A stretch of DNA of 64,000 nt. It comes from Oleidesulfovibrio sp047973035 (GTDB lineage Bacteria; Desulfobacterota; Desulfovibrionia; Desulfovibrionales; Desulfovibrionaceae). The first letter of the stretch is position 1, and every line of letters starts with the position of its first letter. Made by a program: the position numbers and the translations under genes. Shown piece after piece: positions 41,505-50,105 of the stretch. Where the stretch lies: positions 13,160 through 77,159 of the forward strand of contig NZ_JBKEBF010000015.1 of assembly GCF_047973035.1 (NCBI RefSeq), written 5' to 3'. The notes beneath the pieces are model-generated. The model did no database searches, was not told where the DNA came from, and saw only the letters and a program-made list of their open reading frames with translations.

Positions 41505-43994
41505 TTAGTTGGCGACCACATTGACCATTTTCCCGAGTACTACAATTACCTTACGGATAGTAAGTCCTTCGGTGTGGCGTACCACGTTGGCTTCTTCAAG
41601 TGCAAGCTTTTCCAGCTCTTCTTTGCTGATACTCGCAGGAACATTGAGCTTGGCACGCAGTTTACCGTTGACGGAAATGGGGATAACCAGCTCGTCCTTG
41701 ACCAGAGCTTTTTCATCATACTCGGGCCAAGGTTGTCCTGCGAGCATATCTGTATGACCCAGCTGTTCCCACAATTCTTCGCAGATATGCGGAGTAATGG
41801 GGGCAAGCATGGCGAGCACAGAAGATACCGCAGAACTAAGAACCCGCTTGCCGCCTTCGTCCGCGCCCAGCTCTTCACGGGCAAGGTACAGGGCGTTTAC
41901 CAGTTCCATAACGGCAGAGATCGCCGTGTTGAACTGGAAGCGGTTCTGAATGTCAGCACCGGCTTTTTTGACGGCCGCGTGTTCTTTATAGCGGATGTCT
42001 TTGGCCGTGCCGTTGATGCAGTCGGCTTCAGTGCTGGAGCAGGGCTGCATGGAAGGCATGCCTTCAGGCAGGTCTTCCACCAGACGCCAGACACGGTTGA
42101 CGAAGCGATTTGCTCCTTCGATACCGGATTCAGACCAGTCGAAGTCACGTTCGGGCGGAGCCGCAAACAGGCAGAACAGCCGGACAGTGTCGGCACCGTA
42201 GCGAACTATCATTTCAGAAGGTTCAACGGTGTTGCCTTTAGACTTGGACATTTTTGCGCCATCCATCAGCACCATACCCTGCGTAAGCAGGTTCTCGAAC
42301 GGCTCGTCCAGTTCAAGGTAGCCGCAGTCGCGTAGCGCCTTGACAAAGAAACGAGCGTACAGCAGGTGCAGAATGGCGTGTTCCACACCGCCGATGTACT
42401 GATCGACAGGCAGCCAGTACTTCAGTGCATCAGGGTTGAAGGGCGCATCATCTTTCTTTGCATCGGTGTAGCGCGCAAAGTACCACGAAGATTCCACAAA
42501 GGTATCCATGGTGTCTGTCTCGCGACGGGCTTTTTCGCCGCATGCAGGGCAGATGCATTCGTGGAAGCTGGGCGTATCGCCAAGGGGCGAACGTCCGTCG
42601 GTGTGCGTCTTAATGTCCAGAGGAAGCTGTACAGGCAGATTTTCTTCCTTTTCAGGCACAATGCCGCACTTGTCGCAGTAAATGATGGGAATCGGCGCGC
42701 CCCAGTAGCGCTGACGGGAGATGTTCCAGTCGCGCAGACGGTAGTTGACCGTACGCTTGCCTTTATTGTTGGCTTCCAGCCAGTCGGCGATTTTAGCTTT
42801 GCCTTCTTCGTTGGCAATACCGGTAAAGTCGCCGGAATTCACCATGATGCCTGCAGTTGTGTAGGCTGCTTCCATGGTAGCCGGATCAAGAGTTTCACCT
42901 TCAGGCTGAATGACAACGTTAACAGGCAGGTTGTACTTGCGGGCAAACTCAAAGTCGCGTTCGTCATGAGCAGGTACCGCCATAACGGCGCCGGTGCCGT
43001 ATTCCGCCAGAACGAAGTTGGCAACGTAAATCGGCATCTTTTCGCCGTTTAGCGGGTTGATGCAGTACGCGCCGGTGAATACGCCTTCTTTTTCCAGCGT
43101 ATCAGCCGTACGCTCGATGCGGTCCATGTTGCGGATGCGCTTGACGAAATCGCGAACGGTTTCAGCCTGTTCTTTGCCTTCAATAAGTGTTTCCACAAGC
43201 TCATGCTCGGGAGCAATGCTCATAAAGGTAGAGCCGAACACGGTGTCGGGACGTGTCGTAAATACCGTAATGGACTTTTCGCTGTCTGCAATGGCGAATT
43301 CAATTTCCGCACCCACGGATTTGCCGATCCAGTTGTTCTGCATAGTCAGAACACGGTCGGGCCAGCCGCCGGTCAGCTTGTCGAGGTCTGCAAGCAGCTC
43401 TTCTGCGTAAGCCGTGATTTTCAGGAACCACTGTGCAAGGTCGCGCTGTTCGACAACAGAATCACAACGCCAGCAAAGGCCTTCCACAACCTGCTCGTTG
43501 GCAAGCACGGTATTACATTTGGGGCACCAGTTCTGGGCTGCTTTTTTTCGATAGATAAGGCCTTTTTCCATAAACTTGAGGAAAAAGAGCTGTTCCCATC
43601 GGTAGTATTCCTTGTCGCAGGTCGCAAGCTCGCGACGCCAGTCATACGAATAGCCGAGCCGCTTGAGCTGGCTGCGCATGTTGTCGATGTTGGAATACGT
43701 CCACTTTGCAGGGTGCGTATCGTGCTTGATGGCCGCGTTTTCGGCAGGCAGGCCGAACGCGTCCCAGCCCATGGGGTGTAGCACGTTGAAGCCCTGCATG
43801 CGCTTGAAGCGGGCGACCACGTCGCCGATGGAGTAGTTGCGGACGTGCCCCATGTGGATGTTGCCCGAAGGGTAGGGGAACATCTCAAGCACGTAGTATT
43901 TGGGTAGATCAGAGCTGTGATCGCTGTGGAACATGCTCTTGTCTTCCCAAATCTGCTGCCACTTCTCTTCAATGGCCTGAGGATTGTACTTCAT
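41505..43994 (-). CDS. leuS: Leucyl-tRNA synthetase
   Basis: An 829-residue class-I aminoacyl-tRNA synthetase. The HIGH-type motif is HMGHVRN near the N-terminus and the KMSKS loop is KMSKSKGN near residue 575. A zinc-like CPKC…CWRC pair (near 155-175) and the CP1 editing region are present. Length is normal for a bacterial LeuRS. It lies between nusB and lptE on the same strand; the stop overlaps the upstream part of the lptE frame. I saw no T-box or other leader upstream. Confidence 0.99.
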   Translation of the reverse strand: MKYNPQAIEEKWQQIWEDKSMFHSDHSSDLPKYYVLEMFPYPSGNIHMGHVRNYSIGDVVARFKRMQGFNVLHPMGWDAFGLPAENAAIKHDTHPAKWTYSNIDNMRSQLKRLGYSYDWRRELATCDKEYYRWEQLFFLKFMEKGLIYRKKAAQNWCPKCNTVLANEQVVEGLCWRCDSVVEQRDLAQWFLKITAYAEELLADLDKLTGGWPDRVLTMQNNWIGKSVGAEIEFAIADSEKSITVFTTRPDTVFGSTFMSIAPEHELVETLIEGKEQAETVRDFVKRIRNMDRIERTADTLEKEGVFTGAYCINPLNGEKMPIYVANFVLAEYGTGAVMAVPAHDERDFEFARKYNLPVNVVIQPEGETLDPATMEAAYTTAGIMVNSGDFTGIANEEGKAKIADWLEANNKGKRTVNYRLRDWNISRQRYWGAPIPIIYCDKCGIVPEKEENLPVQLPLDIKTHTDGRSPLGDTPSFHECICPACGEKARRETDTMDTFVESSWYFARYTDAKKDDAPFNPDALKYWLPVDQYIGGVEHAILHLLYARFFVKALRDCGYLELDEPFENLLTQGMVLMDGAKMSKSKGNTVEPSEMIVRYGADTVRLFCLFAAPPERDFDWSESGIEGANRFVNRVWRLVEDLPEGMPSMQPCSSTEADCINGTAKDIRYKEHAAVKKAGADIQNRFQFNTAISAVMELVNALYLAREELGADEGGKRVLSSAVSSVLAMLAPITPHICEELWEQLGHTDMLAGQPWPEYDEKALVKDELVIPISVNGKLRAKLNVPASISKEELEKLALEEANVVRHTEGLTIRKVIVVLGKMVNVVAN

Positions 43995-44048
43995 AGCCGT
44001 GCTATTCCTTATGTCTAGATGTAATCGTTGTACGGGGTAATGTCAGAA

Positions 44049-44510
44049 TCAGTATTTGCACGTCAGAGTGCCTGCTTCCAGAGCCTTGGCTGCCGCGTCC
44101 AGAATGCCGTTTATGAAGCTGCGTGACTTCTGGTCACCGAACTGTTTGGAAAGCTCAATACCTTCATTAATGGCCACCTTAGGTGGTACATCAGCGCGGT
44201 ACAGCATTTCATAAACGGCAAGGCGCAGGATGGTCAGCTCGATTTTGCCGATGCGTTCAACACGCCAGTTCTGGGCAAATCGGGTAATGACTTCATCCAG
44301 TTCTTTCTGGTTTGTCCACGTGCCTTCGATCAGTTCCCAGGCAAAGCCCACGGGGTGAGCTTCTCCGCCACGGTCACTCACATCGGGAGAGGCGCAATAC
44401 GCATCGCGCAGCTCTTCGATGTCTGATGCGGGCGAAAAATTAAGCCCGTAAAGAACCTGAAACGCGAGAGCCCGGGAAGAGCGACGCGTAGAATTGTTAG
44501 CTTTAGCCAT
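44049..44510 (-). CDS. nusB: Transcription antitermination factor NusB
   Basis: A 153-residue RNA-binding protein that joins NusE (S10) on boxA to aid antitermination in rRNA operons. It is helical, starts with a basic region followed by RALAFQVLYGL, and contains the family stretch VERIGKIELTILRLAVYEMLYRADVPPKVAINEGIELSKQFG in parts. The ATG follows the ribH stop by three bases, so the two are translated together, as in many bacteria. Confidence 0.96.
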   Translation of the reverse strand: MAKANNSTRRSSRALAFQVLYGLNFSPASDIEELRDAYCASPDVSDRGGEAHPVGFAWELIEGTWTNQKELDEVITRFAQNWRVERIGKIELTILRLAVYEMLYRADVPPKVAINEGIELSKQFGDQKSRSFINGILDAAAKALEAGTLTCKY

Positions 44511-44513
44511 GCG

Positions 44514-44984
44514 TTAGAGCTGCTCCAGTACACGAATGGTTTCAAGAACCGCAGAAGCCGCTTCCACGCCCTTGTTACCTGCTTTAGAGCCTGCACGTTC
44601 GATTGCCTGCTCAAGGTTATCGGTGGTCAGCAGACCAAAGCCTACAGGCACGCCGTGCTCAAGGGAAACCTGAGCAAGGCCTTTGGTTGCTTCGTTGGCA
44701 ACAAAGTCAAAGTGCGGAGTGGAACCGCGGATAACTGCGCCGAGAGCAATAATGCCGTCGTACTTGCCGGAAGCTGCAAGCTTTTTAGCTACTACGGGCA
44801 TTTCAAAAGCGCCGGGCAGGCGGACAAGGGTGATGTCTTCCTTGCTGCCGCCGGTACGGCTGATGTAGTCCACGGCGCCGCCTACCAGACGGTCAACAAC
44901 AAAGTCATTGAAGCGGGTGGCGATAATGGCGAACTTCAGTCCCTTGGCGTCAAACTGACCTTCGATGGTTTTCAGGTGCATCAT
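44514..44984 (-). CDS. ribH: 6,7-dimethyl-8-ribityllumazine synthase
   Basis: The 156-residue lumazine synthase condenses the ribulose-derived four-carbon unit with the pyrimidinedione in riboflavin synthesis and forms an icosahedral or pentameric particle. Motifs FNDFVVDRLVGGAVDY, VRLPGAFEMPVVAK and ALGAVIRGSTPHFDFV (with the catalytic His) are present. AGGAGA lies eight to nine bases upstream. A 130-base gap with a perfect hairpin separates it from ribAB. Confidence 0.98.
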   Translation of the reverse strand: MMHLKTIEGQFDAKGLKFAIIATRFNDFVVDRLVGGAVDYISRTGGSKEDITLVRLPGAFEMPVVAKKLAASGKYDGIIALGAVIRGSTPHFDFVANEATKGLAQVSLEHGVPVGFGLLTTDNLEQAIERAGSKAGNKGVEAASAVLETIRVLEQL

Positions 44985-45037
44985 GGCAAAAGTCTCCTGA
45001 GAGCGGCATGTGCCGCAAGCAAAGTGGAATATGCAGG

Positions 45038-45067
45038 TCGCACCCCGTGCCGGAACACGGGGTGCGA
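45038..45067 (-). repeat. Perfect 12-bp hairpin between ribAB and ribH
   Basis: TCGCACCCCGTG/CACGGGGTGCGA with a six-base loop. On the − strand no T run follows, so it is not a standard terminator. It may set mRNA stability or the ribH:ribAB ratio. It is not an FMN riboswitch, whose conserved boxes are absent. Confidence 0.6.
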
Positions 45068-45114
45068 ATCATCAACATTTTTACAGTAAGAGCAGCGTAG
45101 AGCTAGTGTTGTTT

Positions 45115-46341
45115 CTACTCGCCGTTCTGCTCTTCATCGGAAAGATGCAGCATGTGGCCCATCTTTTCCTTTTTGGTGCGCAGGTAGCTTTCATTAAACT
45201 GGCACGCATGCATTTCGATGGGAACTCGTTCCACCACCTGAATGCCGTAGCCTTCGATGCCGACAATCTTTTTGGGGTTGTTGGTCATCATGCGCATTTT
45301 ACGCACGCCGAGATCCACCAGAATCTGGGCGCCGATGCCATAGTCGCGCAGGTCAGCCTTAAAGCCGAGCTTGTGGTTGGCTTCAACTGTGTCGTAGCCC
45401 TGATCCTGCAGCGCATAGGCTTTGATTTTGTTTGCAAGGCCGATACCTCGGCCTTCCTGACGCATGTACAGCACAACGCCGGAACCTTCGCTGGCGATGG
45501 TGCACATGGCCGCGGCAAGCTGGTCGCCGCAGTCGCAACGCTGCGAACCAAGCACGTCGCCTGTCAGGCATTCGGAGTGTACACGCACAAGCACGGATTC
45601 CTGATTTCTGATGTCACCTTTGACCATGGCAAGGTGGGTTTCATCACCATGCTCGTTTTCGTAGGCGATAACAGTAAAGTCACCGTATTTGGTGGGCATT
45701 TTGGCTTCAGCCACACGCTGTACGGAAAGCTGACCGGGCTGCATGCGGTAGCGGATGAGATCGCGGATGGTAGCGATCTTCATGTTGTGTTTTTCTGCAA
45801 ATTCGATGAGGTCGGGCATACGGGCCATTTCACCGTCGTCGCGGATGATTTCGCAGATGACGGCAGCAGGCTTGAGGCCTGCCAGACGGGCAAGGTCAAC
45901 GCTACCTTCGGTCTGACCGGCGCGAACCATAACGCCGCCGTTCTGGGCGCGCAGGGGAAATACGTGGCCGGGGGTGACGATGTCTTCTGGCTGAACGTTA
46001 TCTTTGACTGCGGTCAGAATGGTGGTGGCGCGGTCTTTGGCGGAAATACCGGTAGTAACGCCATTACGTGCTTCGATGGATACCGTGAAATTCGTGCCGA
46101 ATTTGGATTCGTTACGACGTGCCATAAGCGGCAGCTGCAGTTTATCGATCCAGTTCGGAGCCATGGCAAGGCAGATAAGGCCGCGCCCGTGCATGGCCAT
46201 GAAGTTGATGACTTCAGGGGTCACATGCTCAGCGGCAATGGTCAGGTCGCCTTCATTTTCGCGATCTTCGTCGTCTACAAGGATGAGCATCCGTCCGTTG
46301 CGGATCTCTTCAATGGCCTCTTCGGCCGTGCAGATAGGCAT
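45115..46341 (-). CDS. ribAB: Bifunctional DHBP synthase / GTP cyclohydrolase II
   Basis: A 408-residue two-domain riboflavin enzyme. The N-terminal domain (about 1-200) makes 3,4-dihydroxy-2-butanone 4-phosphate, with DDEDRENEGDL and HVFPLRAQNGGV. The C-terminal domain is GTP cyclohydrolase II, with zinc-binding Cys in CLTGDVLGSQRCDCG and the nearby MRQEGRGIGL. Length fits a RibA/RibB fusion. GAGAGG lies about nine bases before the ATG. It sits between ribE and ribH. Confidence 0.98.
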   Translation of the reverse strand: MPICTAEEAIEEIRNGRMLILVDDEDRENEGDLTIAAEHVTPEVINFMAMHGRGLICLAMAPNWIDKLQLPLMARRNESKFGTNFTVSIEARNGVTTGISAKDRATTILTAVKDNVQPEDIVTPGHVFPLRAQNGGVMVRAGQTEGSVDLARLAGLKPAAVICEIIRDDGEMARMPDLIEFAEKHNMKIATIRDLIRYRMQPGQLSVQRVAEAKMPTKYGDFTVIAYENEHGDETHLAMVKGDIRNQESVLVRVHSECLTGDVLGSQRCDCGDQLAAAMCTIASEGSGVVLYMRQEGRGIGLANKIKAYALQDQGYDTVEANHKLGFKADLRDYGIGAQILVDLGVRKMRMMTNNPKKIVGIEGYGIQVVERVPIEMHACQFNESYLRTKKEKMGHMLHLSDEEQNGE

Positions 46342-46409
46342 ATGTGCGAACCTCTCGGTATGTTACGGTATCCCCGGCGGGTACGCCCGTCGGTTGCGGC
46401 GTTTTACGG

Positions 46410-47084
46410 TTAAAAGCCGTGCTCGCGCAAAAATTCCATGGTCAGGGTACTTTTCCGGCTTTCTTCGGAATTCCCCTTATTCCTTTCAGCACCGGCCCAG
46501 GGGGCCATCATGCGCTGAACGTATTTGCCGATGATGTCGGTTTCCATATTCACGCGGCTATCGGGCTTCCACTGAGAAATTGTGGTCACCTTCTGCGTTT
46601 CAGGAATGATGTTCACTTCCAGAAAATCCGGCCCGCAATGATTAACTGTTAGGCTGATACCGTCAAGGGTTACAGAGCCTTTATCAACCACCTGAGTGCC
46701 GAATTCCTGCGGAAAGGTGAGCCGGTAAATCCTTGAAAGACCGGCAGGTTTGATTGATTCCACCGTTGCAAGGCAATCAACGTGCCCGCTGACTATGTGG
46801 CCGCCCAGTCTGTCGCCCATGGCAAGAGCACGCTCAAGGTTGACCACGCTTCCGGTGCGTAATGCTCCAAGACTTGTGCAGGACAGTGTCTCGGCGGAAG
46901 CGTAGGCGGTAAACCAGTCGCTGCCGAACGTTTCAACCGTCAGGCAGGCACCGTTAACGGCTATGGATTCGCCGGTGACGTAGTCTGTCAGGGCAAAGCG
47001 GGGGTGAATGCGAAAACGCGTTTCAGTGCCCCTGTTTTCTGCGGACAGGATTTCGCCCTGTCCCTGAATGATTCCGGTAAACAT
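46410..47084 (-). CDS. ribE: Riboflavin synthase (alpha chain)
   Basis: The 224-residue enzyme dismutates two molecules of 6,7-dimethyl-8-ribityllumazine to riboflavin. The two tandem barrel halves are visible: each has a motif like MFTGIIQGQGEI, VNGACLTV, GHIVSGHVD and VDKGSVTLDGISLTV. I chose the ATG at 47084, which has AGGA ten bases upstream; a TTG at 47093 is less likely. It follows ribD, with only five bases between stop and start. It lies in the order ribD-ribE-ribAB-ribH. Confidence 0.97.
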   Translation of the reverse strand: MFTGIIQGQGEILSAENRGTETRFRIHPRFALTDYVTGESIAVNGACLTVETFGSDWFTAYASAETLSCTSLGALRTGSVVNLERALAMGDRLGGHIVSGHVDCLATVESIKPAGLSRIYRLTFPQEFGTQVVDKGSVTLDGISLTVNHCGPDFLEVNIIPETQKVTTISQWKPDSRVNMETDIIGKYVQRMMAPWAGAERNKGNSEESRKSTLTMEFLREHGF

Positions 47085-47089
47085 AGGTA

Positions 47090-48211
47090 TCAATTCCTGG
47101 TGCGCAAGGTCATAATGACATCTTCACCGCTACGGGTCACATCGCATATGCGAAGGCCCAGAGCCTGATCCATTGTAGAAGGTGTGCGACCGTCAAAAAG
47201 CGGAGCCGCCTGAGCGTCTCCCAACAGTTTGGGAGCCATGTGCAGTTCCAACTCCTGCGCCAGCTGCATTTCCAGCAGGGAAAGAGCCAGCATTCCGCCA
47301 CCTTCGCAAAGGGTGTAATAGCAGTCTTCCTCGTTGCGTAGTGCGGCAAGGCCGGTACGCAGGTCTAGTCTGCCCTTGCAGTTGCGGTCAAGCCCTTTTA
47401 CCCGCACGCCCATATTACGCAGTACATCGGCCTTTGCCGATTCCGCCACGGGCTTTGGGGTCCAGAAAATTGTTTCAGCCGCTCTTTCGCGGAGCAAATA
47501 CATGGAGCTGTCAGCTTCAGGCAGTTCAGAAGTGACGACAACAGCAAGCGGTTGCCCGCGGACTCCGCTCAGACGGCAGGTCAGCTGGGGGTTATCCTTT
47601 CTGAAGGTGTTGCCGCCCACGATCACAGCACCTGCATGACTACGCAATTCATGCACCCGCGTGCGTGATTTTTCGCCGCTTATCCAGCGCGAGTGACCTG
47701 TGCGGGTGGCGATACGCCCGTCCAGTGTAGAAGCCAGTTTAATGATTGTGTAGGGGAGCGGGGTTTTTTTCCACGTAATGAAATCGGCTATGACGTCGTT
47801 GCAGTCCTGTTCGCATACTCCGGCTTCTACTAACACGCCGTGATCGCGCAGGTACTGCGCACCGCCCTGAGCCACGGGGTTGGGGTCCATCATGCCGATA
47901 ACCACGTGCTTGATGCCGGCCTTCAGAACCGCATGAGAGCAGGGCGGAGTTTTACCGGTGTGATTGCAGGGCTCAAGCGTTACCACAAGGGTGCATTCTG
48001 CCGGATTCACTCCGTTTCGATCTGCATCACGCAGGCATTCCACTTCGGCATGAGGCTTGCCATACGCTGTGTGCCAGCCCCGTGCCACAATCTGGCCGTC
48101 CTTGACCAGCAGGGCACCCACGCAGGGGTTGGGGGCTGCAGCCCATCTGCCATGACGGGCAAGCGCTACAGCTTCTTTCATAAAGGAGGCATAAGGATGG
48201 TCGCCAGACAC
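47090..48211 (-). CDS. ribD: Bifunctional riboflavin deaminase/reductase RibD
   Basis: A 373-residue protein with an N-terminal zinc deaminase (HAE in KPHAEVECL and PCNHTGKTPPC) and a C-terminal reductase (with LASTLDGRIATRTG and AGAVIVGGNTFRKDNPQL). These are the second and third steps of riboflavin synthesis. I chose the GTG at 48211 because AGGTAGGG lies just upstream; an ATG at 48250 lies inside the deaminase gene upstream. The dCMP deaminase stop overlaps this area, so the two are likely coupled. Confidence 0.95.
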   Translation of the reverse strand: MSGDHPYASFMKEAVALARHGRWAAAPNPCVGALLVKDGQIVARGWHTAYGKPHAEVECLRDADRNGVNPAECTLVVTLEPCNHTGKTPPCSHAVLKAGIKHVVIGMMDPNPVAQGGAQYLRDHGVLVEAGVCEQDCNDVIADFITWKKTPLPYTIIKLASTLDGRIATRTGHSRWISGEKSRTRVHELRSHAGAVIVGGNTFRKDNPQLTCRLSGVRGQPLAVVVTSELPEADSSMYLLRERAAETIFWTPKPVAESAKADVLRNMGVRVKGLDRNCKGRLDLRTGLAALRNEEDCYYTLCEGGGMLALSLLEMQLAQELELHMAPKLLGDAQAAPLFDGRTPSTMDQALGLRICDVTRSGEDVIMTLRTRN

Positions 48212-48218
48212 GTTGTCC

Positions 48219-48689
48219 CTACCTTTCTCTGGAATAGTCCAGCACTTCAAATTTTACGCCGGCTTCTTTCATCATGGCTTCCGAAAGCGGATCAGGGTAC
48301 GGCTCCATAAAATACACACTTTTTACGCCGCAGTTAATCAGCATTTTTGTACAGATGAGGCAAGGTTGCGTCGTGCAGTAAATTTCTGAACCGGCAAGAG
48401 ATATTCCGTGGATTGCAGCCTGAATGATGACATTTTGCTCTGCATGCAGACCTCGGCAGATTTCGTGCCTCTGACCGGAGGGAACGCCAAGTTGCTCGCG
48501 CAGACAACCCACATCAAGGCAGTGGGCCACATTAGAGGGAGCACCGTTGTAGCCGGTAGCCAGAATGCGTTTGTCTTTTACTGCTATGGCGCCGACTTTG
48601 CGACGCGAACAGGTGGAGCGCTCTGCTACAAGGTAGGTAATATCCATGAAATAATGAGGCCAGGGAAGTCTGCTGTGCATATTCATCAT
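48219..48689 (-). CDS. dCMP deaminase / ComEB-type cytidine deaminase
   Basis: A 156-residue zinc deaminase. The motif HAE is in GLHAEQNVI, and the PCLIC pair gives the other zinc ligands. Cys and His near the N-terminus (CSRRKVGA…CLDVGCLREQLG…HEICRG) are typical of the ComEB/dCMP deaminase group, which makes dUMP for thymidylate synthesis. It is located between glyA and ribD on the same strand. The two ATGs at 48689 and 48686 are both possible starts. Confidence 0.93.
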   Translation of the reverse strand: MMNMHSRLPWPHYFMDITYLVAERSTCSRRKVGAIAVKDKRILATGYNGAPSNVAHCLDVGCLREQLGVPSGQRHEICRGLHAEQNVIIQAAIHGISLAGSEIYCTTQPCLICTKMLINCGVKSVYFMEPYPDPLSEAMMKEAGVKFEVLDYSRER

Positions 48690-48794
48690 CCATTTGCTGC
48701 CAAGGCAGCCTTTGTCTGGGACAGGCTGAATAAGGGGAACAGAGCGGGACGGCTCTTGCGAACCGCCCCGCCCTTGAGAGTGCTTTTGTAGCTG

Positions 48795-50033
48795 TTACCA
48801 GTGGAACAGCGGGAACTTGCGGGCGAATACTTCGACATCGCGGCTGATTTCAGCCAGTCTGGTTTCGTTGTCGATGTTGCCGAGGGCATCAACGATCCAG
48901 CCGCCGACTTTGACCATTTCAGCTTCTTTCATACCTCTGGTGGTCAGGGCAGGTGTGCCCAGACGGATACCCGAGGTTACAAAGGGAGAGCGGGCTTCAA
49001 AGGGTACAGTATTCTTGTTGGCGGTAATGCCTGCAAGATCAAGTGCGTTCTGCGCATCTTTGCCTGTAATGTCTTTGTTGGTCAGGTCAACCAGCATCAG
49101 GTGGTTATCAGTACCGCCGGAAACCAGTTCAAAACCGGCATCGGTCAGAGTTTCTGCAAGCTTGGCGGCGTTTGCTACAACCTGTTTCTGGTAGGCAGCA
49201 AATTCGGGGCGCAGAGCTTCGCCGAAAGCAACAGCCTTGGCAGCGATGACGTGCATCAGCGGGCCACCCTGAATGCCGGGGAAAATCTGGCTGTTAAGCT
49301 TTTTACCCGCATCTTCGTTGGCAAGGATCATGCCGCCGCGGGGGCCGCGCAGGGTCTTGTGCGTGGTCGTGGTGGTAAAATGTGCCTTGCCGATCGGGCT
49401 GGGGTGCAGACCGGCCGCGATAAGACCTGCGATGTGCGCCATGTCAACCATCAGCAGGGCTTCAACTTCATCGGCTATGGCGCGGAAGCGGTCAAAGTCG
49501 ATGATACGGGCGTATGCACTGGCACCGGCCACGATCATGGCGGGGCGGTGTTCGCGTGCAAGTTCAGCTACGTTGTCGTAGTTGATGCAGCCGGTTTCCT
49601 TATCAACGCCGTAAAATACCACGTTGAAGAAACGGCCGGAAAAGTTGACGGGGCTGCCGTGAGTCAGATGGCCGCCATGCGACAGGTCCATTGCAAGAAT
49701 GGTGTCGCCGGGCTGCAGGGCCGAAAAATATACGGCCATGTTTGCCTGACTGCCGGAGTGAGGCTGGACGTTCGCGTACTCCGCGCCGAAGATTTCACGG
49801 GCGCGGTCAATGGCAAGGTTTTCTGCCACGTCTACATATTCGCATCCGCCGTAGTAGCGCTTACCGGGGTAGCCTTCGGCATACTTGTGGGTAAGCACGC
49901 TGCCCTGAGCGGCTCGAACTGCGGGTGACACAAAGTTTTCGGAAGCAATAAGCTCCAACTTGCCGGTCTGACGTTCTACTTCCTGAACGATGGTACGACC
50001 GACTTCCGGGTCCTGAATAAGCAGTTCGTCCAT
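48795..50033 (-). CDS. glyA: Serine hydroxymethyltransferase
   Basis: A 412-residue PLP enzyme that converts serine to glycine and feeds one-carbon units into tetrahydrofolate. The lysine that binds PLP is in TTTTHKTLRGPRGG. The ELIASENFVSPAV motif near the N-terminus is intact. I chose the ATG at 50033 because GGAGAGTGG precedes it; the frame extends back to 50069 without a better ribosome site. It follows fabF after 72 bases that hold a hairpin. Confidence 0.98.
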   Translation of the reverse strand: MDELLIQDPEVGRTIVQEVERQTGKLELIASENFVSPAVRAAQGSVLTHKYAEGYPGKRYYGGCEYVDVAENLAIDRAREIFGAEYANVQPHSGSQANMAVYFSALQPGDTILAMDLSHGGHLTHGSPVNFSGRFFNVVFYGVDKETGCINYDNVAELAREHRPAMIVAGASAYARIIDFDRFRAIADEVEALLMVDMAHIAGLIAAGLHPSPIGKAHFTTTTTHKTLRGPRGGMILANEDAGKKLNSQIFPGIQGGPLMHVIAAKAVAFGEALRPEFAAYQKQVVANAAKLAETLTDAGFELVSGGTDNHLMLVDLTNKDITGKDAQNALDLAGITANKNTVPFEARSPFVTSGIRLGTPALTTRGMKEAEMVKVGGWIVDALGNIDNETRLAEISRDVEVFARKFPLFHW

Positions 50034-50059
50034 GATATCCACTCTCCGCGTTGTGGTTA

Positions 50060-50092
50060 CGCCGCGCATCCGTCTGTTGAGGATACGCGGCG
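50060..50092 (-). repeat. Hairpin between fabF and glyA
   Basis: A 12-bp stem with one non-Watson-Crick pair (CGCCGCGTATCC/GGATGCGCGGCG on the − strand) and no T run after it. It may mark an mRNA processing or stability point between fabF and glyA. Confidence 0.5.
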
Positions 50093-50105
50093 GGGTATAT
50101 CGTTA

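Noticed and set aside
45010..46413. A 467-codon + strand open frame opposite ribAB.
   Set aside because: It mirrors the codon bias of ribAB; no motif, no ribosome site.
44985..48250. Search for an FMN riboswitch in the rib gene region.
   Set aside because: None of the conserved RFN boxes is present in the gaps; ribD starts right after the deaminase gene, so control must lie elsewhere.
48801..49928. A 375-codon + strand open frame opposite glyA.
   Set aside because: Shadow of glyA; no family features.
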